Notes: a model not told the origin generated them from the sequence alone. DNA of 64,000 nucleotides from Adineta vaga (GCA_021613535.1 CP075494.1:10664001-10728000), one strand, 5' to 3'. Positions 10,197 through 22,453 are shown, numbered from the stretch's first letter. A program made the numbers and translations.

Positions 10197-12644
10197 ATGG
10201 ATCGCTTGTATCAATTAAAAATGCTGCTCAAACGTACTCTTATCGAACTGAATCTTTTCAAAATATATCCAAGCGATGTTCGTCAAATCCGTCATCAACA
10301 CGTTGCTACTTGGCTTTACATAGTTATTCTTTTATCTACCTGTGTCATTCTCACTTGCTATTCATGTATTATCTCGGAAACTTATCATGAAATAGTGAAA
10401 TATCCAACTCAGTCTCAATTCTCCAATCTTCTATCACTCTATCCGGTATCTCTTCAATGTCCATGCTCATCTATCTCAATCCCATATAATACATTTCTCA
10501 ACCTAGAACCACAATATCATCAAGTATGCTCAAGTGATTTCGTTTCTACAGCGTGGCTTGCCTGGTTGAATGAAATAAGTAGCTCCACTGCCAACTATGC
10601 AGATTTCAGAAATAATGGTCCTGCTTATTTCCATATTCTCGCCTTATTATGCAAAGAGGCTATAAAAACTGTTACTAATGCTCTTCAACAATTTCTCCAA
10701 GAGAAATATATTACGGCTCAAGTGGTTTCTCAACAGGTGTTTGCATCACAAATAGCAGCGTTCATTAGCAGCTGGAAAGTGGCGACAATGAATAACTTTC
10801 TCCGACCATTCCAATTGATTTCAGCTATTCAGCAAGGAAATCATCTGGGAGCTACATTTTCGAATGTGCTGTTCAGTATTACTGATTCAAACGAGTTCCA
10901 AGTGGATTCGGTTGAATCGCTCTACAAAAACTGTTCATGTCTACTGTTAAGATCATGTCTTGCGCAGATGCGTATCTATCATCAACCTGCCGGCGAGGAT
11001 TACTACCTTATATTGACCCCTGTGGTGGGCTTAGTGGCTGGATGTTTTCAAGTGGAAGCCTTGTTAACATCAACATTGGACTGTTTCTACCGTAAAAACT
11101 GCCTTGACATAATGTTTCATTTTGTTAAAATGGTAGTTTCGGACACACGAAATATCACTGTTACTTCACTCGATCCAAGTCTAAACGATGTAAGTGAAAC
11201 TATCGAGTCTCTCGTCAAGCGACTCTTTGTCGATAGTTGGTACGATTCGTCCTCGAATAATTCATTTTCCGCCTATTATCAAGCGTGTTCACCACAGTCA
11301 TGCGCTTTCCAGCGCACTGGCCGACGCAGTATCATTACTATCATAGCGACGATCATTGGCATTTTTGGTGGACTGACAACAGGCTTGAAAATTTTACTTT
11401 CCGTTCTCCTTCGTGTATTCGCCAAGGTAAGATCAGATCGATCTTTTCGTAGTCATTTTGGTTCTGCTAAAATTTGGTTTTTCACTTTGTGCAATCAAGA
11501 ACGCTTAGCTAGTCGATTACATACCCTGCTACTCTTAATAACTCTCACGGCACTTTATCTCGCATCCTCGATCACACTTCAAACCCAAACAGAACAAGTC
11601 GCCAAGCCATCTTTTCAAATTTATGAACATCTCCACCTTCTATATCCAGCAACACTGCAATGTTCATGCTCAAAAATATCAATTAAGTACCAATCTTTCA
11701 TGAATTTGACAATCATACGACAACACCAACTGTGCTCGAGCGATTTTGTGTCTGACCAGTGGATTACAACACTACTTTTGCCTAACATTCTATCTACTTA
11801 TTCTCCTTTCGAATTTCGAAAAGTAGCTATTGGTCATTTCCAACTTCTTTCTTTACTATGTCAACTCACACAACAACATCTGAGCGATGCGATTTCCGAT
11901 CTTGTCACTAAGAATTTCGTCGAATCTCAGCTGGTTTTACCTACCGCTTTCAACATGCAAATTCAAGCAGTTATTGACCGATTTCAATTGGCAACAATCA
12001 ACTCGTTTTTGATCACACTTCAAGTTGTTCGTGATATGTTCAATGACAATAAACTTATTTCAATCTTCGAGACGAATTGGAAGTGGATGAACCCAGAATA
12101 TAGCTTTGAATCTTTTTTTGGAGCAGTTATACATACAAAACCAGTCGTCTATGGCACTTGTGATTGTGGCTTGTTCCCACAGTGTGTTCAAGCTGGTATT
12201 GTGTCGAACAACTTGACCATTCCTGGACTCATGGTTGGCTGTTATCCGCTTGAAGCTCTACTTCAGTCAACATTCGAGTGTTTGTATAATACATCGTGTT
12301 TTCATCTACTTCAAACATTAAATGGATCGTTCACACCGTTAGATGCATCCGTTCCAAGTCGATATAAACTTAATTCAAGCGTTGAATTCATTCTTAGCCA
12401 ACTAATGATCGAAGAATGGTTCAGTAATATTTCGTACGAAAACTATTATGCTGAGTGTGCGCCATCCTCTTGCTCCTACTCATATCTCACGCATCGTCCG
12501 GCTGTTGACGTTCTTACCATTATTCTCGGACTCTATGGTGGTTTAGTTATCATTATGAATGTTGTTGTTTTGATACTACTCGCTTTATGGAAACAAATCA
12601 TCGACTATCGACGATTAACTCGAATTCAAACCATCAATAATTGA
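10197..12644 (+). CDS. Double-unit two-TM Cys-rich surface protein (tandem fusion)
   Basis: One uninterrupted frame of 815 residues carries two successive copies of the unit seen at 7137. Unit 1 (about residues 1-405) has TM segments near 40-60 and 378-402. Unit 2 (about 425-815) has TM segments near 440-460 and 780-805. Each unit repeats CPCSS or CSCSK followed by IxIxY, QVCSSDFVS or QLCSSDFVS, an LxSTxxCxxxxxC block, and YYxxCxPxSC before the last TM. With four TM segments, both Cys-rich domains should face the same side. A GTAAGA string at 11424, in the inter-unit linker, could act as a splice donor, so a single-unit product from this gene is possible. An acceptor (TTTTTCAG) lies two bases before ATG 10197. 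The biochemical role is unknown. Confidence 0.75.
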   Translation: MDRLYQLKMLLKRTLIELNLFKIYPSDVRQIRHQHVATWLYIVILLSTCVILTCYSCIISETYHEIVKYPTQSQFSNLLSLYPVSLQCPCSSISIPYNTFLNLEPQYHQVCSSDFVSTAWLAWLNEISSSTANYADFRNNGPAYFHILALLCKEAIKTVTNALQQFLQEKYITAQVVSQQVFASQIAAFISSWKVATMNNFLRPFQLISAIQQGNHLGATFSNVLFSITDSNEFQVDSVESLYKNCSCLLLRSCLAQMRIYHQPAGEDYYLILTPVVGLVAGCFQVEALLTSTLDCFYRKNCLDIMFHFVKMVVSDTRNITVTSLDPSLNDVSETIESLVKRLFVDSWYDSSSNNSFSAYYQACSPQSCAFQRTGRRSIITIIATIIGIFGGLTTGLKILLSVLLRVFAKVRSDRSFRSHFGSAKIWFFTLCNQERLASRLHTLLLLITLTALYLASSITLQTQTEQVAKPSFQIYEHLHLLYPATLQCSCSKISIKYQSFMNLTIIRQHQLCSSDFVSDQWITTLLLPNILSTYSPFEFRKVAIGHFQLLSLLCQLTQQHLSDAISDLVTKNFVESQLVLPTAFNMQIQAVIDRFQLATINSFLITLQVVRDMFNDNKLISIFETNWKWMNPEYSFESFFGAVIHTKPVVYGTCDCGLFPQCVQAGIVSNNLTIPGLMVGCYPLEALLQSTFECLYNTSCFHLLQTLNGSFTPLDASVPSRYKLNSSVEFILSQLMIEEWFSNISYENYYAECAPSSCSYSYLTHRPAVDVLTIILGLYGGLVIIMNVVVLILLALWKQIIDYRRLTRIQTINN

Positions 12645-12990
12645 GTAGCAGACTCCAAAATGAGACAAGATTTTGTTGCCTTGTTTTGCCTCGTTTCATA
12701 AAATTGCAAGGCTAAAAATCTTTCTATTTCTGTCATGTTAAAACATAGAGAAAATCAGTAAACGAGAGATAACAGTCATATGAAATATTTTTTAGATAAA
12801 CGATTGATTATTGCATGTTGAAAAATAATCATCAGCTGAATTTTGGTTGGTGTTACGGAACTAACCATATTAAAAGTATTAGCCTTTTTTTTACCACGTC
12901 ACATGCATTTGAAGTTTTCTTCGATGATATTCTTCTAAACTAAAAACTCAGCCATCTGAAAAAGCTGTTGAGTATTTGTGGATAAAGTTT
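12645..12990. other. Non-coding stretch
   Basis: AT-rich sequence between the double-unit gene and the G-rich repeat block, with nothing recognised. Confidence 0.4.
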
Positions 12991-13165
12991 CGGGGTGAAT
13001 GTAGGTGAGAATGTTGGTGTAGATGAAGAAAAGAGATCCTTACACCGCTCACCCACACAACAGTCTCAATCTCACTCACAATGCTCCCTCTTGAGGGTGT
13101 GAGTAAGGGTGTGGATGTGTGTCAAGAAGATATACACACACACACACCACACCCGCAAGATCTAT
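12991..13165. repeat. G-rich/C-rich repeat block, copy 3
   Basis: Alternating G-rich (GGGTGAATGTAGGTGAGAAT) and C-rich (CCGCTCACCCACAC) tracts are followed by a hairpin. In it, GGGTGTGGATGTGTGT (about 13108-13123) faces ACACACACCACACCC (about 13140-13154). The central 15-mer GTCAAGAAGATATAC (13121-13135) equals the inverted loop/arm junction of copy 1 at 1147-1161. It lies about 220 bp upstream of the DUF952 gene. Confidence 0.55.
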
Positions 13166-13378
13166 CAGAGCAACACTCTTACATACGATAGATGGGAAAT
13201 ACCATTAAGAGTAAAATCAATCAGTGGCGGCACATTTAATAAATATTTCGAATCCATGTTTTCCCTTTCTTCTATTGGATTAACTTTTCATGGCTTAATC
13301 ATCATCATTTCAATTCTATATATATATATATATATATGATACAGAAATAGACAAAAGAAAGAAGCTATACGTGTTATT

Positions 13379-13738
13379 ATGCCTCTTATCTATCATCTTG
13401 CACCTTCTTCACGATGGTTTTCATGGCCAGAAGAAAAATCTTATTTACCACCAGACTATGAGCAAGAAGGTTTTATTCATTGTACATCAGGTGATGAATT
13501 AATGCTTAAAGTAGCTAATCGATTTTATCGAAATGTTTCTGGTGATTATGTTCTACTTGTTCTCGATACAACAAAACTAAAGAATCCTCCATCCGAAGTC
13601 AAATGGGAACCAGCATCGGATTTCGATGCACTTTTCCCACATATCTATGGTGCTATTGATCGTAATGCAGTTGTTGAAGTTCGACAATTTCAACGAACAG
13701 ATGATGGAACATTTGTTGGATGGACAAATTCAAATTAG
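13379..13738 (+). CDS. DUF952 family protein
   Basis: An intronless frame of 119 residues. It matches the DUF952 pattern from end to end: IYHLAP near residue 4, YEQEGFIHCTS near 28-38, VANRFYR near 46-52, VLLVLDTTKL, VKWEPASDFDALFPHIYGAI near 75-94, and AVVEV near 98. The family is small (about 90-120 residues), common in bacteria and scattered in eukaryotes, with no established reaction that I can state. ATG 13379 is preceded by a TATA dinucleotide run at 13316-13337. AATAAA-type strings near 13785 could serve as polyadenylation signals. The lack of introns and the neighbouring telomere-like repeat make a transferred origin possible, but base composition does not stand out. Confidence 0.85.
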   Translation: MPLIYHLAPSSRWFSWPEEKSYLPPDYEQEGFIHCTSGDELMLKVANRFYRNVSGDYVLLVLDTTKLKNPPSEVKWEPASDFDALFPHIYGAIDRNAVVEVRQFQRTDDGTFVGWTNSN

Positions 13739-14313
13739 AGCAATAGTTTTTACTCTAAAATCTTTTGTTTTTGCTTCCAAATAAAATAACCAGCCATTGA
13801 TATTACATCAAAATAGCAAAAATATTTGTGCTTAATTTATAAATAAACTTTAATCTGCATTGCAAAGATTTGTTGTAAATGGAAATATTAATATTAATAT
13901 AATGTTCATCGGTCAGTATACAACTCCATCTGTTGAGAAGATGATATTTTTTCTATATAAATTCCTATTGAAAAATATTTATTTCAAATGAAAGAATATT
14001 ACTTAAATTTAATAAGTTTGAATTTTATTTGACATACAAAAACTTCAAAAAAATTCTTTTTCAACTCTCTGCAGTACTGGCGTCTTAATCATCGATTGAT
14101 AATCTTGCGCCACAAGCTTTGTCATACTTTTTTTCTCGCATCTTTTTATTCATCCATTACAACTATATACTTGTAGCTGTTGAAATAATCAAGTCGTGTC
14201 TGATAACATCATTTTACTGACCTTTCTACTACTATTCTTTGTTAAATTCGTTTTCTTTTGTGTTTTATTTAACTGTGTCTGTTTAAGATCCCGGTGTTGA
14301 TAACATCGACTGT
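13739..14313. other. Intergenic stretch before eRF1
   Basis: No gene was seen. It probably contains the DUF952 3' end and the eRF1 promoter/5' UTR. Confidence 0.4.
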
Positions 14314-16055
14314 ATGGCCGAACAGCCACAAGAATCATCAGACAAAAATGTCGAAATATGGAAAATTAAAAAATTAATTAAAAGTTTAGAAGCAGCTAGA
14401 GGCAATGGTACAAGCATGATTTCATTGATCATTCCACCTCGAGATCAAATACCACGTATTGCTAAAATGCTCGCTGATGAATATGGTACAGCATCTAACA
14501 TCAAATCACGTGTCAATCGATTATCTGTCCTTTCTGCCATTACTTCAGTACAAGCTCGACTCAAACTTTATAATAAAGGTTTATTTTTAATATTGAACAC
14601 GCAAAGAATTCTAAAAAAAGTCGTTTATTATTATTTCTAGTACCAAACAATGGTCTTGTTATCTATTGTGGGACAATAGTCACCGATGATGGAAAAGAAA
14701 AGAAAGTCAACATCGATTTTGAACCTTTTAAACCAATCAATACTTCATTGTATCTTTGTGACAATAAATTTCATACCGAAGTATGTTTTTATCGATAATT
14801 ACTAAAGTATTGATTGAGTTATGCTCCTTAGAATCACATGTTTCTATTTTCTAATGACTTAACATAAACACTGTTTTCTTTCTGATAGGCATTACAAGCA
14901 TTATTAGCTGATGATTCTCGCTTTGGCTTCATCGTTATGGATGGTAATGGTGCATTATTTGGCACCTTACAAGGCAATTCTCGTGAAGTGATCACCAAAT
15001 TTTCAGTTGATTTACCAAAAAAACATGGTCGTGGTGGTCAAAGTGCTCTTCGATTTGCTCGACTTCGTATGGAAAAACGTCATAACTACGTTCGAAAAGT
15101 TGCTGAAACAGCTGTTCAATGTTTCATCACAGATGATAAAGTCAATGTTGCTGGACTTATTCTTGCTGGTTTAGCTGATTTTAAAACTGAACTTCATCAA
15201 TCTGATATGTTCGACGCTGTAAGATTGAACTTCTGTGGCGTTTATAAAAACTTCATATGCTTGTCTTTTTAAGCGTTTACAAGTCAAAGTATTGAAACGT
15301 GTCGATGTGTCATATGGTGGAGAAAATGGTTTCAATCAAGCTATTGAATTAGCAGCTGAAACACTTGGTGATGTGAAATTCATTCAAGAGAAGAAATTGA
15401 TTTGTAAGAAAAACAATTACTCTTTTATCTACTAAATATGATCATAAAACGTTTTCTTTAGCTCGATATTTTGATGAAGTCTCACGTGATTCTGGTCAAT
15501 ATTGTTTCGGTATTGAAGAAACACTTAAAGCCCTGGAAATGGGTGCTGTCGAAACATTGATTGTTTGGGAAAATTTCGAGGTTATGCGTTATGTTTTACG
15601 TAATCCACAGTCACAAGAAACGAAAGTTTTACACTTACGAGCCGATCAAGAAAAGGAAAAAACTCATTTTCAAGATAAAGAATCAGGAGTGGAATTAGAA
15701 CATGTGGAAGAAATGCCTTTATTAGAATGGTTTGCCAATAATTACAAAAATTTTGGTAATTTATACATCCCATTTGTTAAATTAATTTGCAAAAAAACTA
15801 TTTGTCTTTAAAAATTCTAGGAGCTACATTGGAAATTGTTACTGATAAAAGCCAAGAAGGTTCTCAGTTCGTTCGTGGATTTGGTGGCGTCGGAGGTATC
15901 CTTCGATACAAAGTTGATCTTCAAAATTTGAATGTCGATGAAGATGCTGAACCAATTGATTACAGTAAGATACAAAAATATTTCCTATTATAACTTTTCA
16001 ATCTTATTTCTTGTTTTTTTCTCTCTCTTAACTATTTCTAGGTGATTATGATTAA
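14314..16055 (+). CDS. ETF1: Eukaryotic peptide chain release factor 1 (eRF1)
   Basis: Seven exons: 14314-14578, 14641-14780, 14889-15218, 15274-15403, 15462-15755, 15821-15964, 16042-16055. All phases agree and give 438 residues; human eRF1 has 437. eRF1 reads all three stop codons in the ribosomal A site and triggers peptide release together with eRF3. Domain N has the start [20 protein letters not shown], the TASNIKS motif and the YLCDNKF (YxCxxxF) motif, all standard for universal stop recognition. Domain M has the catalytic GGQ in [20 protein letters not shown]. Domain C (eRF3 binding) ends in an acidic tail closing DYSDYD. Intron sizes are 51-108 bp. The gene is complete and looks functional, so the genetic code here should be standard and in-frame stops nearby should be real. 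Confidence 0.97.
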
Positions 16056-16450
16056 ACATTATCGTTCGAAATAATTCAACACTCTTCTCTTGTTAATGTT
16101 CGTTTTCTTTTCTTTTTTTATTTACCAGAGCTCTTACATATTTGATGTCTCTTTCGTTTTCCTTATACAATCGAAAAGGATATCGAATATGACAAGAAGA
16201 AAAACTAAGACGAAGAGCAAGAGTCAAAAAAAAATAAAAAATGATGTTATGTTTAAAAGATGACTCTATCTTTATTTTAAAGACAATTTATATTCATTCT
16301 AATTAAGTACCGATAAAGAAATTCAAATATGTATTTATTTTGTAAACAGATCATCTAATGAAGAAAAAAAAGGCATTCCCATACAAAAAAAAACCGTCAT
16401 TATTTCTTGATATACGGACGGATGCGAGAATAATTTGGAATGGTAATAAT
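16056..16450. other. Convergent 3' intergenic region
   Basis: Separates the 3' ends of eRF1 (plus) and FPGT (minus). A-rich runs include AATAAAAAATG near 16233, a possible polyadenylation site. Nothing else was seen. Confidence 0.45.
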
Positions 16451-19121
16451 TTATGTACAATTAATTAAATTTGAACGATAATGAATGATCGCTGATATAT
16501 CACGTCGTTTGAGAATTTCTTTAATAGAAACATATTGATGTTTAGAAATGATTGGATCATCAGATCGAATCAATTCTAAGGTTTTTTCAAATGATTCATT
16601 TGGATTTGTTGTTACTGGAAAGATTTTTAATGTCCATAGAGATTGATCATTTTCATCATCAAATAAATGTGTAACGTCACAATGCAATTTTTTTGCAAGA
16701 GTTAAAAGTGTTTGACCAAAATAGTTGAGAGATTTATCATTAGTTTTATATATTGCTTTCATATTATCACGAAAACCAAATGCAAATGTTGCGTATTGTT
16801 CAGCATTCAATGGAATTGTTTGCATTATTAAATTTGATGGAAGTTGAAGAATATTTCCATGTAGATTTGTATATGTTAAAAGTGTTATATTACTTAAGAT
16901 CGTATTTTCACCTATTTCAATTGGAATACCAATACAACAATATTCTAATAATGAACGCTTCGATGAACGACATTGTGGATGAATGAAACTATGTATGATA
17001 CAACCATGAACATCAGGAGCGGATGGTTGATGATGTAATGTATCACCATGAGGTAATGCTGGAAGAATACTAAATCGAAGAAGAAAAAGAATTAATGAGA
17101 ACGTTCTATCTATCTTAGATTTCAATCTTTTTTTTCTTCTTCTTACCCATGCCAAAAATCGACTGTATCATGTCGTCCTTCGTCAAATACTTTACAACCA
17201 ACATGTTTTTCTAATTTCAATGCATCAAATATTTCATGGCCTGTTTCATTATTTCCACAACAAATATCCAGGTATTCATCATTAGTACCTGTATGATTGA
17301 ATGACGATTTATGTAGAATAACGACCTGTAAATGACATCCAAGTAATGTATCATAAATCTTTTGTTTTATTCGTAAAGATTGTTGATTCACATCATTCTC
17401 TTTTCCAACTGGCCGTGGTAATGGACAGACACCTAATGGACTCATAAAATCTCCATAACAGTCAATTTCACATTTCATATCAGATTCTTGACGATAGATT
17501 TCAGCTAAACGTTGAGCAATATTCGAATTGAAGTAATATAAACTATCGGTGTAAACAAATTCTTCTTCACCATGACACCAAATAGCTTTATGCTGTCTCA
17601 TTTGTTCAATAGTTGGTTTTTGTAATACACAAACACATTTCTGTTTATCTGTTGGATCAAGAACATAAACACCATGTTGTGTACCAACAGAAAGTGATGA
17701 TGGATGTGCAAAAGCAACAAAATCTTCTGTTAACATCCAATTAACATTTGTAGGTGGTTCATCAAATAATTCAATTGTATCTGACGAGCAGAGAAATACA
17801 CCTCCATGAGGCATACGAGCCGGAAATAATGAATAAAGTGCTAATTTAATATCGAATAAGTCATATGTTGGCCAACCTACACATGCAAATCAAATTTTAC
17901 TCATTATACTGATGTTCATTATTAGTAAATGTATTTTTCTATCAAAATTTGAGACCTTCACAGTAACATCGATCGATTCTTTATTCACTCTTTCACTTCA
18001 TATGATCATAACACGTGATTTTTTTTCTTATTACTCGTACAATTCAGTCTTTTACTCTGTGTACATTGAATCAATGGTTAATCATGCATATATACTTCGA
18101 CTTTTTTTTGTCAATACTCATTCAATCGCTTTTCATTGTACCTTTTGGAATACTTGTTGAGATTTTTCCTAGACAACTTGTTGTCGGTGTTCTTTGAGAA
18201 TAACCACCTGCATGAATCAATAAGATTCGTTTTTGCTTTAAAACTTTCCAACCATATTGTTGTTCAAGTACATGCATAGCATGCATTGTACTTCCACCAT
18301 TACCTAAAGAGTAGAAGAAGAAGAAATATTATCTTCAATCGATGACCTTGTCCTTGATGACAACGTCACTTCTCTTCTTTTTTTCTCATTTTTTTTTACA
18401 TAACCTCAGTCAATTACGTAAACCATGTCGCCGCGTCCATTTACTAGTAGCAAGTGTTTGACTTTTTTTCTCTCTATGTTCATTCTCTTTCGTAACATGA
18501 TTATGATTCCTTCTAAATTGCGTAATCAATAACGATGGATCGCTCATGTGAGTTACTTTCAAATCTAATGTCTATTGTAAAAGAAGATGCTAGTTGAGAA
18601 TAGTTACATAAAATGTGTTATGTCTGTTTTAAGCTATCACTAGTCAAATGCTAATAATCGCCCTACCATAGTCACTCGATTGTGTTGTTACAACATTTCC
18701 CTTCTTGTTCTTCTTCTGATTATGTAAAAAACGAAGAAGAAGAAGAAGAGAACGGGATGACGCATTGGGAACAAGATGAATTTGTTTCTTTCAAATCCAT
18801 TGAAAATGATCGAAGCGCATGTGTATATATGTCTTTATTATATCATCGTACTATGCCGAGTTACTTAACGCATGCTCATGTGTGAGTGTCTTCTTCTTTT
18901 TCTTTGAAGGAGCACAATCACAATCAAGATGACATAATATCTCTTACCAATCTTGCCAGGATCAGTAATGACGAGATAGTCGACACCAAGTGGTATACGA
19001 TTAATTGTTGAACGTTGTTGTATTAAAGCATCATAAGCGTCTTTCTGGACAATGTCCAATGTAGTAACAACAACAATATCCCAGTAAATGACATCATGTT
19101 CTAAATGACGTACATCCCAAC
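16451..19121 (-). CDS. FPGT: Fucose-1-phosphate guanylyltransferase (5' exon not resolved)
   Basis: Minus-strand exons 19121-18948, 18303-18142, 17876-17147 and 17069-16451 join in phase to about 561 residues. The enzyme makes GDP-L-fucose from L-fucose-1-phosphate and GTP in the fucose salvage pathway, in the cytosol. Family landmarks in order: YWDIVVVTTLDIVQKDAYD, PLGVDYLVITDPGKIGNGGS at the nucleotide-binding start, ILLIHAGGYSQRTP, FVAFAHPSSLSVGTQHGVYV, FVYTDSLYYF, CEIDCYGDFM, TNDEYL, FAFGFRDNMK and a closing SIKEIL..DISAIIHYR. The first exon seen opens at an acceptor in phase 2, so at least one short 5' exon with the start codon lies at coordinates above 19121; I could not place it. Intron 1 (644 bp) is unusually long for this genome. 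The gene converges with eRF1. Confidence 0.9.
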
Positions 19122-20734
19122 CTAGATTAGAAAACAAAATAAGCAAAAAACAATAACAAGAAAATAGGTATGATGAAATTACTGTTTATAACTTTTAGAA
19201 CATCAGTAGAAAATGTCCGATAAGAGAGTACACACGTAAACAACTGTATAGAAAGAGAAATGACCTTCAACTATGATTCATGGAATTACATTTCGTGCCT
19301 TGAAATAGTCTTTTTCTTTCCCTTTCTTCGTTTATGAGTACATGTGTATGTACTTTTTTGTCTATATGATGAATCTTGTTTTTGTTGTTGTTACTTTTTC
19401 ATACTCGGTAAACGGATAACATGATGACGTTTCGTGTCGTCATCATTGTTGCAATCGTTAAGATTCGAGAAAGAAAGAAGAAAGAAAGAAAGAACGCAAG
19501 AAAATGGAGGATAGAAAGGTTGAAAAAAAAGATGATGTTAGTATTACGTGTCGAGTTAATGTTGGTAGTAGTAGTTTTTTCTTTCTTCAGTATCGATCCG
19601 CACTATTACAGTATATAAATTCATCTCGTCTTTCTTTTCACAACACACGCGTAAGTTACACGTTGCAAAAAAATTGCAAAGACATTGAAATAAACATTTC
19701 TAATCGACGACGAATTACCAAACTTTCACAAGACTTAGTGACGTTAACTAATTTTATTACATATATATGGGCTATATTACATAGAAACATGGTTACAGAT
19801 TTCATCAGCTTTGGGAATTCTTCGAAAATTTTGTGTCAAACGGCTACTGGTTTTGGATATTTTGTAAATACATACATCATTAATAATGGGTAGGGTGATT
19901 ATCTTATGTTCTCTATGTATGTCTGTCTATGCCCTCTTGCCCTCGTCCTTCTCTTTCTCTTTCTCCTTCTCTCATTAACGTGAGTGTGTCTAGTCTAGAT
20001 AGAGTGTGATATACACAGACGAGTAAGTTCTCTTTACTTCGATCGCCAATACAAATGTTTGATGCCAATCAAACATTAAGAAAGAAGAAAAAAAAACGAA
20101 GAAGCGAAGAGAAGAGAAGAGAAGAGAGAAGGAGAGACGAACGTCCTCGTCGTCGCCTTTTGCATATGAACGGAAGGTCACGACCATATACATGCACATT
20201 CACATGTATGTCGACCAGAAAATAAGTAAGACATTCATGTACTCATGTTGTTAGATGAATATGTGAGTAACCTGCGTTTTCTTAAATTATGGTTCTTTTT
20301 TTTTATATTCACACTTATAGAACAGATAATTTTAAAATATCCTTGACAGCAAAGTAAACAAAAATATCTTTCCGATTAATGTTCACGAAAAGTTTTTCTT
20401 TCTCTTCATCATCTTGGTTGAAGAAAAATTGCGTAAGCCACCTTCTATAATTCTAGCAAGCGATTGAGCAACCATGCGCCGGGTTTAGTTATAACTTGCG
20501 CAATGATAGTTTGATTTCGCAACAATACCTTCTCTTTTTCTCCCGCGTTCTTTTCTCTTCTATTCTCTACATATATATATATATATACATATCTCTCTTG
20601 TGAACTTAGCCAGTCGATTCATTATTCTAACCAAGTTATTTCTTCATTCTAGTAATATTGCTTTTGAAATAACATCGATACTAACGTCAGATATTGTTGA
20701 AATACTTTAAAAATTTTATCATCATAAAAAAAAC
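19122..20734. other. Intergenic region between FPGT and Tribbles
   Basis: Divergent promoter region. It should contain the missing 5' exon of FPGT (minus) and the promoter of the Tribbles gene (plus). It includes GA/CT-rich simple sequence near 19460-19500, 19940-19980 and 20080-20150, and a TA run at 20571-20588. Frames within it look non-coding. Confidence 0.4.
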
Positions 20735-22242
20735 ATGTCTTCTCAAACCTCATCACATCATCAATCAGCTATTAAACCACATGATCTTCGATTGCTAACA
20801 CAGACATCATCAACTTCGACACCGTCCACTCCACTTCCATCAGCAATCGATCCATCTGGTCCTCTTACACCTGATACTGTCGTACTTGTTAATCCATTTG
20901 CCACATTATCTACTACCAATTCTTCTTCTTCTACCATCACCACCACAGTAAATAATCAACCCCCATTACCTTCTGTTCGTCTTATCGGTGATTATGAACT
21001 AAGTGAAACGAAATTTGATGATTTTAAATGTGCACGACATATTCCAAGCGGTGAAGCTCTTCTGTATAAAGAATATCCTCTCGAAATTCTTCGACAACGT
21101 CTTGAACCTTATCAACGTTTAGCATCGATTCTCTTAGCATCAAACATTAATAAACGTTTAATTAATACAATGTCTATGGAACAATTAGCTGCTAAATCAA
21201 ATTTACATTTTTTTCGTGATATTCTATCACTTGAAAGAACTGCCATTGTATTATATCCAAATTATTCCAGCAATTTACATACTTATATCACTGAAAAACA
21301 TCGTCTAAATGAAAATGAATCAAGGAATTTATTTACACAAATTATACGTGCGATACAACTCTGTCATCGTGTGGGATTAATTATTCGTGATTTAAAATTA
21401 CGAAAGATCATATTTAATAATAGTACACATTCACATTTATTACTAACTGGACTTGATGAAGCAATTATGCTTGCAAGTCCAACATCAACTGATGATTTTG
21501 TATCATCACGGTTTTCCTGTCCGGTGTATGCATGTCCTGAGATTGTTTTAAATAGACAAATGTATTCCGGCAAATTAGCTGATTCATGGAGTTTAGGTAA
21601 AAATTTCGAAATTCTTGTCTGTTTTTTTATATCGAAAGAAAAACGTGTGTTTGAGTTCCTGTCGATCTATACACTAGACCGTGAAATGAAAATTACTTTG
21701 TATTAGTTCTGTATAAAATCAAACACGACGGACTCTTCAATGACATTCGAGTTTCGTTTTTTTTTATTGAACTATATTAATTGAAAAAAGACCCTGATAG
21801 TAATTGTCATGGTCAATGATCAAAAACGGACGAAGAAGAGTTATCTTTTTAACAAATTGAAAACTAATTTTTCTCATTCTATTTAGGTATCATTTTGTAT
21901 ACAATGCTTTTTGGTCGATATCCATTTTGCGATCGAACATTAGTAGGTTTATTTATCAAAATTGGTCGGTGTCGTCCTGACATTCCTCGTACAATATCAG
22001 TCAAAGCACGTTCACTGCTCCGTTCTTTAATTCGAGTCAAACCTGATGAACGTCTTCTTGCGCAAGATATTCTTGGACATATTTGGTTTAGTGGTGATCG
22101 TGATACATCACCTATATCAATGAATCCATCTCTGCTTCCAGACGAATCCTTTTTTCTCAATCACAACACAACTTATTCAAATAACAGTAATGAAACGACG
22201 ACAAAAGAGGATGCTGTAGTACCAAATTTTGAATGTGAATAG
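20735..22242 (+). CDS. Tribbles-family pseudokinase
   Basis: Two exons (20735-21596 and 21887-22242) give 405 residues. Residues 1 to about 85 are a Ser/Thr/Pro-rich tail. The kinase-like domain follows without a glycine-rich loop. It has the Tribbles-type catalytic segment IIRDLKLRKIIF in place of HRDLKxxN and GLDEA in place of DFG. The sequence CPVYACPEI then YSGKLADSWSLGIILYTMLF and GRYPF is typical of the family. The end shows DILGHIWF (the MEK1-binding ILLHPWF region) and a C-terminal DAVVPNFE that resembles the COP1-binding DQxVPE motif. Tribbles proteins are scaffolds that bring substrates to the COP1 ubiquitin ligase and modulate MAPK and AKT signalling. The 290-bp intron is long for the window. 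Confidence 0.92.
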
Positions 22243-22453
22243 AAATATATATGTATAGAATTCTTCCTTACTTTTTTTCTCCGTCTGTGTTTGCGCTATC
22301 TATATCTTTTTTTTTTGATCAAAGATACAAATAAAAAACTATCTACCAGAAAATTGAAATCATCTATTTACATACCTTTGATTGTTTCATAGAAGAGAAG
22401 TGCTTGTTGTGATGAGAAATTCATTATGATTCAATCTAGAACAAGAAAATCTA

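Noticed and set aside
19504-19893. A 129-codon plus-strand frame
   Set aside because: The composition is that of simple GA-rich and AT-rich sequence. No motif, and it lies in the FPGT/Tribbles intergenic region.
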